Positions 8,009 through 13,922 of a stretch of 13,922 nucleotides of DNA are shown here, one piece after another. Source of the stretch: Oceanococcus sp051252075 (GTDB lineage Bacteria; Pseudomonadota; Gammaproteobacteria; Nevskiales; Oceanococcaceae); NCBI GenBank assembly GCA_051252075.1, contig JBPOFU010000078.1:1-13922 (forward strand). Direction: 5' to 3'. How positions within the stretch are numbered: position 1 is the stretch's first letter; each line of letters opens with the position of its first letter. A program made the translations under genes and the position numbers. The notes beneath the pieces are model-generated. The model did no database searches. It saw nothing but the letters and a program-made list of their open reading frames with translations, and was not told the DNA's origin.

Positions 8009-11000
8009 ATGCATGATTTCACACGTTGCTTGACCTTGGCCCTCTGCCTAGCCGCCGGTTCTGTCTTGGCGTCTGGTGGCGAAAAACCGCGCGATATTGA
8101 CTACACCGTTGCGCCTCCGGCACCGGCCAAACAAACCCTTGCCGACGCGAGAGCGAAAAGTGCGGGCTGTGTTAGCTGCCACACCAATACCGATGAACTC
8201 ACCATGCACCAACAACCAGGCATCGTTCTGGGTTGCACTGATTGCCATGGCGGACGAGCGGATGTGGAGCTGCCGTCAGGCGTCAGCCCGGATGATCCTG
8301 GTTACATGCTGACCTTAGAGCAAGCGCATGTACTGCCACGTTACCCCGACACTTGGGATTGGCCTTCATCGAAAAACCCTGAGCACAGCTACGCTTTGCT
8401 GAATCAAGAATCGACCGAATATGTTCGTTTTGTGAACCCAGGCGATTTGCGTGCAGCAGACGAAGCCTGTGGTGCCTGTCACCAGCAAACAGTTGATGCG
8501 GCGAAACGTAGTTTGATGGCAACGGCGGCTATGTTTTGGGAAGGCGCGTCCTACAACAATGGAATTTTGCCGTATAAGCGTCCGATTTTAGGCGAGGCCT
8601 ATACCCGAGATGGTGAAGCAGCTAAATTGCTAGGCCCAGTGAAAGCCACGCCGGAGATGCAAGCAAAAGGCGTTGTCGATGTGCTTTGGCCTATGCCAGC
8701 TTGGGAAACAACTCCACCCGGCGATGTATTCCGAATTTTCGAGCGCGGTGGCCGTGTTATTAACAATCTGTTTCCGGAAACAGCCAATCCCAATGTCACC
8801 GGCAATATTCAAGAATTGGATGAGCCAGGGCGCCCCGATCAGCGACAATCCAATCGCGGGCCGGGTACAGGATTGCGTATTTCAGTGCCTGTTCTCAATA
8901 TTCACAAAACGCGTCTAAACGATCCATTGATGTGGTTTTTAGGCACCAATGACCAGCCCGGTGATTATCGTTCTTCTGGCTGTTCGTCCTGCCACGTGGT
9001 TTACGCGAACGATCGTGATCCCAAACATTCCGGGCCTTACGCAGCGTTTGGCCACAAGGGTGAAACGCAAACTTTGGATCCGACCATCTCTAAAAATGAG
9101 TCCGGGCATCCAATCAGTCATTCATTTACCTCAGCAATACCAACCAGTAGTTGCATGACCTGCCACATGCATCAACCCAATATATTTGTGAACAGCTATT
9201 TGGGTTACACGATGTGGGACTACGAGTCGGATGCGCCTGCCATGTGGCCGAAAGAGCAAAAATATCCGGATTCTGAAACCATCCGCAAGATCAATCAGCG
9301 TAATCCAGAAGCCGCAGCCGTGCGTGGAAAGTGGGGTGATCCAGAGTTTTTGGAAGACGTCAGTACTTTGAATGAAGAGTTAGAACACACTCAATTTGCG
9401 GACTACCATGGTCACGGCTGGAATTTCCGTTCAGTATTTAAGAAAGACCGCAAGGGCAACTTGTTGGATGGCGAGGGTGATGTGGTGTCACGCGACGATC
9501 CCAATAAGTTTAAAAAAGCCGTGCATATGGCGTCGATTCATGCAGATGCCGGCATGCATTGTGTGGATTGCCACTTCTCGCAAGATGCGCATGGCAATGG
9601 CCACATGATGTCCGAAGTTGCCGAAGCCGTAGAAATCGAATGTAGCGATTGTCACGGAACGGCAAAAGCGTATCCGGCGTTAGTAACCACTGGACCTGCC
9701 GCACCTCCTGGAGGCAATGATTTAAGCGTCATGCGGACCCCGGATGGTCGTCCACGGTTTGAATGGGTAGGCCGTAAGTTGTTTCAGCGCTCCAATGTTG
9801 ATCCGAATCTCGAATGGGAGCTCAGTCTGGTCAAGGATTCGGTTACTCCAGGGCATCCCCAATACAATAAGAAAGCCGCTCGCGCCAAAACTATGTCTAA
9901 GGGCAGCGGAAAGCAGAACTGGGGCAGCAGGGTTAAGAGCGAAGATTTTGCTCATGGTGAGGAAGACATGACCTGTTATTCCTGCCATTTGTCTTGGACT
10001 ACCAGTTGCGGCGGTTGTCATTTACCAGTGGAAGCCAACTGGTTGACCGAAAAGCAACATTACGAAGGTGGAAAAACGCGTAACTTCGCCACGTATAACC
10101 CGCAAGTCGTTCGCGATCAGATGTTCCAACTGGGTAAACACGGTCCTGCTAAGGGCGGTCGTGTCGCTCCGGTACGCTCGTCATCCGCGCTAGTCTTGTC
10201 GTCACGCAATGTGAATCGGGAGTTGATCTACATACAGCAGCCACCGATTTCATCCAGTGGCTTCTCGTCTCAGGCATTTGCACCGCATTTCCCTCACACC
10301 GTGCGTAAGACGGAAACCAAGAATTGCAGTGATTGCCATTTGTCAGCCGACAATGACAACAATGCGATCATGGCTCAGCTGTTGTTGCAGGGCACAGGTT
10401 TTGTCAATTTCATCGGCTACAACGCATGGATCGGTGGGGCTGGCAGTATTGATGCCGTACAAGTGACCGAATGGGAAGAGCCGCAAGCGGTGATTGGTAG
10501 CTATCTGCACAAATACGCCTATCCCGATTGGTATGCAGAACATCAGATGAAAGGCCGCGAGCTCAGCACCGCGCATTCACACGGAACAGCTGACGACGTA
10601 GGTTGCTTGCAGATGCGTGGCGAGTATCTGTTTGTCGCGCAGGGTGAAGGTGGATTTGAAGCCTATGATATCTCCAGCATCGCCAATAAGGGCTTCTCAC
10701 AACGCATCATAAGTGCGCCGTTCTCAGCCTTGGGGCATGACACGCGTGTGTCGACCAGCGATGCTAGCTGTGTTGCCTTGCCAACCAATCAGCCTATTAA
10801 CCCGCTGAAAAATACCGGCGAATTAATGCGTGAGGTTAATCAAGAACAGGCTTTTCATCCGATCTATAACTACGCTGTAATCAGCGATCGCAAAGAAGGA
10901 CTGATCCTGGTTGATGTGAATACTTTGGCGGATGGTGAACCACGCAATAACTTCCTTGAGCGTGCGGTGACTTGGGACGCCAATGGTCAACTGAAGGGTG

Positions 11001-11722
11001 CGCGTCATGTGACCTTGTCAGGCCATATTGCCTATGTGTCCACTGATGACGGACTCGCAGTGGTTGATTTAGATCAACCCTTGATGCCGAAGCTGGTTTC
11101 ACTGTTGCCCATACAGGGCCTTAATGCCACTGCAGTACAGTTCCGCTATTTATTTGCAGCAACCGATAGTGGTATGCAGGTTGTGGATATCACCAATCGG
11201 AGCAATCCAAAACAGGTCTTTGGTGCATTCGCGTCCTTAGCAACAGCCTCACGCATTTATCTTGCGCGGACTTATGCTTATGTCGCGGCAGGTTCTGATG
11301 GCTTGGCTATTATTGATATAGAAAACCCTCTCAAGCCCAAGGTGCTAAATAAGTTCACCGCAGAAGGCCAACTAACAGATGTACGCGATGTGGTCGTTGG
11401 GTCTACCAACGCGTCATTGTTTGCTTATGTGGCCGATGGTGCCGGTGGCTTAAAAGTCGTGCAGTTGACCAGCCCGGATTCGCAGCCGAACTTCTATGGC
11501 TTCTCTCCCGAGCCAAGGCCAGAGTTGGTTGCTTCATATCCTACCAAGCGTCCTGCATTGTCGCTGAGCCGTGGTTTGGACCGAGATCGTGCAGTCGACG
11601 AAGATGGTCATCAAATTGCGGTATTCGGACGCATAGGCTCGCGGCCATTTACTGCAGAAGAAATGGCCGATATGTACTTGAATGACAAGGGCGAACCTTG
11701 GTTTGTGAAAGACAGCAAATAA
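8009..11722 (+). CDS. Secreted decaheme c-type cytochrome with C-terminal LVIVD-repeat beta-propeller
   Basis: A 1237-residue protein. Residues 1-21 are a signal peptide cut near VLA|SGG; the Cys at 7 and 13 do not form a lipobox. Residues 22-780 hold ten CxxCH motifs starting at C54, C76, C154, C325, C382, C518, C545, C656, C667 and C773, with many extra His available as distal ligands. Two motifs (656 and 667) are very close together. Residues 865-1165 form about six LVIVD-type repeats, for example GLILVDVN (964-971), GLAVVDLDQP (1015-1024), GMQVVDITN (1055-1063) and GLAIIDIENP (1098-1107). This repeat is usually a beta-propeller of cell-surface proteins. The two non-heme Cys (866, 921) flank the first blade and may form a disulfide. 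The gene starts 2 bases after the barrel gene and ends the block. Inferred role: terminal outer-membrane or cell-surface electron-transfer protein. Heme count and repeats are seen directly; location and partner are inferred. Confidence 0.93.
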   Translation: MHDFTRCLTLALCLAAGSVLASGGEKPRDIDYTVAPPAPAKQTLADARAKSAGCVSCHTNTDELTMHQQPGIVLGCTDCHGGRADVELPSGVSPDDPGYMLTLEQAHVLPRYPDTWDWPSSKNPEHSYALLNQESTEYVRFVNPGDLRAADEACGACHQQTVDAAKRSLMATAAMFWEGASYNNGILPYKRPILGEAYTRDGEAAKLLGPVKATPEMQAKGVVDVLWPMPAWETTPPGDVFRIFERGGRVINNLFPETANPNVTGNIQELDEPGRPDQRQSNRGPGTGLRISVPVLNIHKTRLNDPLMWFLGTNDQPGDYRSSGCSSCHVVYANDRDPKHSGPYAAFGHKGETQTLDPTISKNESGHPISHSFTSAIPTSSCMTCHMHQPNIFVNSYLGYTMWDYESDAPAMWPKEQKYPDSETIRKINQRNPEAAAVRGKWGDPEFLEDVSTLNEELEHTQFADYHGHGWNFRSVFKKDRKGNLLDGEGDVVSRDDPNKFKKAVHMASIHADAGMHCVDCHFSQDAHGNGHMMSEVAEAVEIECSDCHGTAKAYPALVTTGPAAPPGGNDLSVMRTPDGRPRFEWVGRKLFQRSNVDPNLEWELSLVKDSVTPGHPQYNKKAARAKTMSKGSGKQNWGSRVKSEDFAHGEEDMTCYSCHLSWTTSCGGCHLPVEANWLTEKQHYEGGKTRNFATYNPQVVRDQMFQLGKHGPAKGGRVAPVRSSSALVLSSRNVNRELIYIQQPPISSSGFSSQAFAPHFPHTVRKTETKNCSDCHLSADNDNNAIMAQLLLQGTGFVNFIGYNAWIGGAGSIDAVQVTEWEEPQAVIGSYLHKYAYPDWYAEHQMKGRELSTAHSHGTADDVGCLQMRGEYLFVAQGEGGFEAYDISSIANKGFSQRIISAPFSALGHDTRVSTSDASCVALPTNQPINPLKNTGELMREVNQEQAFHPIYNYAVISDRKEGLILVDVNTLADGEPRNNFLERAVTWDANGQLKGARHVTLSGHIAYVSTDDGLAVVDLDQPLMPKLVSLLPIQGLNATAVQFRYLFAATDSGMQVVDITNRSNPKQVFGAFASLATASRIYLARTYAYVAAGSDGLAIIDIENPLKPKVLNKFTAEGQLTDVRDVVVGSTNASLFAYVADGAGGLKVVQLTSPDSQPNFYGFSPEPRPELVASYPTKRPALSLSRGLDRDRAVDEDGHQIAVFGRIGSRPFTAEEMADMYLNDKGEPWFVKDSK

Positions 11723-11731
11723 ACATTGAAG

Positions 11732-11758
11732 ACTCCGCCAGCCGGCGGAGTTTTTCTT
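11732..11758 (+). terminator. Rho-independent terminator of the electron-transfer block
   Basis: An 8-base perfect stem ACTCCGCC / GGCGGAGT (11732-11739 with 11744-11751) around the loop AGCC is followed by a T-rich run (TTTTCTTT). It begins 10 bases after the decaheme gene stop codon and marks the 3' end of the transcript. Confidence 0.92.
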
Positions 11759-11818
11759 TGTGGGTTCGGGATTGACGGTCGCAGGAATATCTAGGCCTTG
11801 CTTGGAGCATGGCGTAAT

Positions 11819-11855
11819 CAGCCGCGTGTACGAGTTCGAGTAAACTGCGGCTTTT
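11819..11855 (+). other. Weak hairpin in the leader of the dehydrogenase gene
   Basis: AGCCGC (11820-11825) can pair with GCGGCT (11847-11852), followed by TTTTCT. The loop is about 21 bases and contains a tandem CGAGT/TCGAGT. It could be a backup terminator or a leader structure of the next gene, or chance. The remaining sequence from 11759 to 11882 shows no convincing promoter; a TTGACG at 11772 has no matching -10 at normal spacing. Confidence 0.25.
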
Positions 11856-11882
11856 CTCATTTCATTGTTAGGTAGCTCAAAC

Positions 11883-12662
11883 ATGTCAAATACAGCTCTT
11901 ATCACAGGTGCTTCAAGCGGAATTGGCACCGAATTGGCACGTACCCATGCAGCGACCGGCGGTGACCTTGTTTTGGTTGCACGCAGTGCAGACAAACTAC
12001 AGGATCTCAAAATCGAATTGGAGCAAGCTCATGGCGTTTCAATTGTTGTTATAACGGAAGATTTGTCGGGGGCCGGATCGGCGCAGTCCGTCTTTGCCGC
12101 GACTGAAAAGGCCGGGCTACAAATCGATGTCTTGATGAACAATGCAGGCTTCGGCGGGCACGGTAAATTCCATGAACGGGATTTAAGACGTGAAGAGCAG
12201 ATGATGCAGCTCAATATGGCAACACTGACTTCGCTCACACATCTGTACCTGCAGGGTATGGTGGAGCGCAATCGGGGCATGGTCTTAAACGTCGCTTCGA
12301 CCGCAGGTTTTATGCCTGGTCCATTGCAGGCGGTCTATTACGCAAGCAAAGCTTATGTCGTGTCGTTCTCACAAGCGATAGCGGAAGAATTGTCGGATAC
12401 GGACATTAGCGTTACCGCTTTATGTCCAGGTCCAGTAGCGACAGGCTTTGTCGCCAGTGGAGATCTACAGGGCGTGGAGATATTTGATAAAGCCGCGTCA
12501 GCACGTGATGTGGCCGAATTCGGCTACAAAGCAATGAAGAGCAAGAAACTGATTGCGATCAATGAACTCGGACTGAGTGTCATGCTCAAGTGGGTAACGC
12601 CATTGTTGCCGAGAAAAATGTTGTTGAAAATTTCACGAAAAGCCATGGAAAAAACGGCTTAG
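11883..12662 (+). CDS. Classical short-chain dehydrogenase/reductase (SDR family)
   Basis: A 259-residue soluble Rossmann-fold oxidoreductase. The cofactor motif TGASSGIG is at 8-15, NNAG at 86-89, the structural Asn at N111, and the catalytic triad S139, Y152, K156 (YYASK) is complete. PG at 182-183 follows in the usual place. Arg34 directly after the second beta-strand (LVARS) suggests NADP(H) rather than NAD(H). The length fits the classical subfamily. The start is ATG 11883, with a weak TAGG 10 bases upstream; an in-frame TTG at 11865 would add six residues before the Rossmann strand and is unlikely. It is separated from the cytochrome block by a strong terminator, so it is probably functionally unrelated. 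The substrate cannot be read from sequence; this subgroup often carries broad carbonyl-reductase activity. Confidence 0.95.
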   Translation: MSNTALITGASSGIGTELARTHAATGGDLVLVARSADKLQDLKIELEQAHGVSIVVITEDLSGAGSAQSVFAATEKAGLQIDVLMNNAGFGGHGKFHERDLRREEQMMQLNMATLTSLTHLYLQGMVERNRGMVLNVASTAGFMPGPLQAVYYASKAYVVSFSQAIAEELSDTDISVTALCPGPVATGFVASGDLQGVEIFDKAASARDVAEFGYKAMKSKKLIAINELGLSVMLKWVTPLLPRKMLLKISRKAMEKTA

Positions 12663-12709
12663 TGTCATTGACTGTTTGGGTATGATCAAAGTTCAGAGAT
12701 AATCCAATT

Positions 12710-13327
12710 ATGAATTTGGACAAACTGAAACAGGCCGAAGCTGATTTTTTGAATCTTTATCCCGGTGGATTTTTGCATGAAGACATGCAAGCCATTGGAA
12801 AAAAGCACAAAGTCGATCAGCGTGTAGCGGAAGCGCAAGCGGCCTTTTCCGCTGATGCTTTTGACGATGTGGATGCAGTGGTCGATGCCATGGTCCAACT
12901 GGTGAGCCGTTCATCCATGGTGTCTATGTTCGAAAAGCCGAAATTTCGAGATGCCGTTAAAATCATGGACAGCCACAGGCGCGAACATTTGGCCAGCGGC
13001 TTATATGCCTTCCTACACGGGGATCAACAAGCAGGCTTTGAAGCTATGCTGGAGGTATTGAGCGACAACAAATTGGCCAAATGGTCTTTGATGACCATTT
13101 TGCCAAACTACTACGCTCCCAACGCTGAGGTTTTCGTTAAGCCGACAACAGCCAAAGGCGTCATCGCGCAATTTGAATTGAAAGGTGTGGAATACCGACC
13201 GCGCCCGAGTTGGCAGTTTTATACGGCCTACAGAGAGCAAATACTGAGCATGCGAGCGCTGTCAGATCCGTCCCTAGCACCAAATAACGCTGCATTTTGC
13301 GGGTTTTTAATGATGACATCTAAGTAG
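12710..13327 (+). CDS. Hypothetical protein, 205 residues
   Basis: I do not recognise this family. It has no signal peptide, membrane helix or metal-binding motif and contains a single Cys (near residue 198), so it is probably a soluble cytoplasmic protein. Most of it looks helical; the stretch YRPRPSWQFYTAYREQI (about 162-178) is rich in aromatic and basic residues and is the most motif-like part. It begins 47 bases after the dehydrogenase stop codon in the same direction, so the two may share a transcript. A TATGAT at 12681 and a GATAAT at 12698 could serve as -10 boxes but neither has a good -35. Codon use and start context look normal, so a real gene is likely. Confidence 0.75.
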   Translation: MNLDKLKQAEADFLNLYPGGFLHEDMQAIGKKHKVDQRVAEAQAAFSADAFDDVDAVVDAMVQLVSRSSMVSMFEKPKFRDAVKIMDSHRREHLASGLYAFLHGDQQAGFEAMLEVLSDNKLAKWSLMTILPNYYAPNAEVFVKPTTAKGVIAQFELKGVEYRPRPSWQFYTAYREQILSMRALSDPSLAPNNAAFCGFLMMTSK

Positions 13328-13347
13328 TTAATTACGACCTTGATCTT

Positions 13348-13922
13348 TTAAAATGCACGCTCAAGTTTGACGAAAACGCGATCATTCTTGCCATATTTTT
13401 GGAAGGGGCGCTGATTGCCCGACTGATAAAGCACCGCGCCGCCGCTGAGTGTCCAGGCTTGGGCCAGTTCGTAGTTTAAATCGATGCGATACAGTGCGCC
13501 GCCACTGGCTCGGTGGAACTGACCATTGCGGTTGAACAGGACGGCAATGACATTGGTGCGCAGACGCTCATTTAGAAAGTCTCTGGTGATACGCATGGCC
13601 GTCTCACTACGCCAACGTAAATAGCCCGACCAAGCGAGGTCAGTGTCAAAGTCTTTGATGTAGCGGCCGGCGATATCCAGGCTGATGTTTGTTTGTGCCC
13701 AGCCAAAATATTCCAAACCAAACAACATGTGATATTCCCCGGTTTCACGCACGTCCGTGGGCAAAACTGCTGTCTCCCCGGCCGGTAGTATTGCGCCTAC
13801 GATAGGAAGTGCTGGTAAGGTCGACGTGTTGATTTCACCGCTGCTGGTGAGCTGCAATTGATCGATCCAAGCCGATTCTTGTTTGAATAACCAACTACCT
13901 TGGCTTTTCTGTAGCCCAAAAC
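13348..13922 (-). CDS. C-terminal part of an outer-membrane beta-barrel protein (5' partial)
   Basis: The frame is open to the right edge of the window, so the start is missing; 190 residues are visible, ending in a stop at 13348-13350. The sequence shows repeated amphipathic strands with aromatic residues (for example LDIAGRYIKDF, LRWRSETAMRITRDFL, ALYRIDLNYEL, WTLSGGAVLYQSG) and ends in KLERAF, a C-terminal Phe preceded by alternating residues, the usual signal for barrel insertion into the outer membrane. It converges with the 205-residue gene with a 20-base gap that has no clear shared terminator. The family is not identified; a DUF1302-like or similar large barrel is a guess. Nothing links it to the cytochrome block other than proximity. 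Confidence 0.75.
   Translation of the reverse strand, partial: FGLQKSQGSWLFKQESAWIDQLQLTSSGEINTSTLPALPIVGAILPAGETAVLPTDVRETGEYHMLFGLEYFGWAQTNISLDIAGRYIKDFDTDLAWSGYLRWRSETAMRITRDFLNERLRTNVIAVLFNRNGQFHRASGGALYRIDLNYELAQAWTLSGGAVLYQSGNQRPFQKYGKNDRVFVKLERAF

Noticed and set aside
8009..8075. Lipoprotein signal in the 1237-residue cytochrome
   Set aside because: The residues before C7 and C13 do not fit a lipobox, while VLA|SGG gives a normal signal-peptidase I site.
8009..10400. An eleventh heme site that would match an undecaheme protein
   Set aside because: Only ten CxxCH motifs exist. The four remaining Cys are two in the signal peptide and two (866, 921) in the propeller without a following His, and I see no CX3CH or CX4CH variant.
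11534..12010. 158-residue open frame on the - strand
   Set aside because: It runs through the end of the decaheme gene, across the terminator and into the dehydrogenase; its sequence is low in recognisable motifs and the + strand genes explain the region.
12668..12703. TTGACT ... GATAAT as a promoter for the 205-residue gene
   Set aside because: The spacing is 24 bases, too long for a sigma-70 promoter; nearer combinations have poor boxes.
13321..13355. Shared terminator between the two convergent genes
   Set aside because: Only AT-rich palindromes (TTAATTA, TTTTAAAA) are present, with no GC stem followed by a T-run.

Overview
The window looks like a chromosomal segment of a Gram-negative bacterium, most likely a gammaproteobacterium with c-type-cytochrome respiration. 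The lineage is inferred from gene style and moderate GC only; no rRNA or other marker is present. Eight complete or nearly complete genes run on the + strand and one partial gene enters from the right edge on the - strand. I see no tRNA, rRNA, CRISPR array, insertion sequence or phage gene.

Positions 1-11722 hold one tightly packed gene block closed by a clear rho-independent terminator (11732-11758). In order it encodes: (1) a cytoplasmic protein with tandem cyclic-nucleotide-binding domains fused to a four-cluster [4Fe-4S] ferredoxin module (5' end outside the window); (2) a five-helix membrane protein with two H-x13-H helices, predicted to be a di-heme cytochrome b; (3) an FHA domain, one membrane helix and a decaheme c-type cytochrome in one chain; (4) a lipoprotein with two GlcG/HbpS-like (DUF336) halves; (5) a cysteine-free outer-membrane beta-barrel with an Arg/Ser-rich N-terminal extension; (6) a 1237-residue secreted decaheme cytochrome with a C-terminal LVIVD-repeat beta-propeller.

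Read together, these parts form a complete predicted electron path across both membranes: surface or outer-membrane decaheme/LVIVD protein, barrel, membrane-anchored periplasmic decaheme protein, di-heme cytochrome b, cytoplasmic Fe-S protein (or the reverse direction). That is 20 c-type hemes, two predicted b-type hemes and four [4Fe-4S] clusters. No protein resembles MtrA, MtrB or MtrC by the motifs I can read, so this is an alternative porin-cytochrome conduit. Two of the inner-membrane/cytoplasmic parts carry signalling domains (cyclic nucleotide, phosphothreonine) fused directly to the redox module, which suggests that electron flow itself is allosterically controlled. From memory only, the layout recalls the undecaheme 'Uet' gene set proposed for electron uptake in 'Candidatus Tenderia electrophaga'; I cannot verify homology and count ten, not eleven, heme motifs here.

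Positions 11759-13922 are ordinary accessory sequence: a classical short-chain dehydrogenase/reductase, a 205-residue protein I do not recognise, and, convergent to it, the C-terminal part of an outer-membrane beta-barrel protein.
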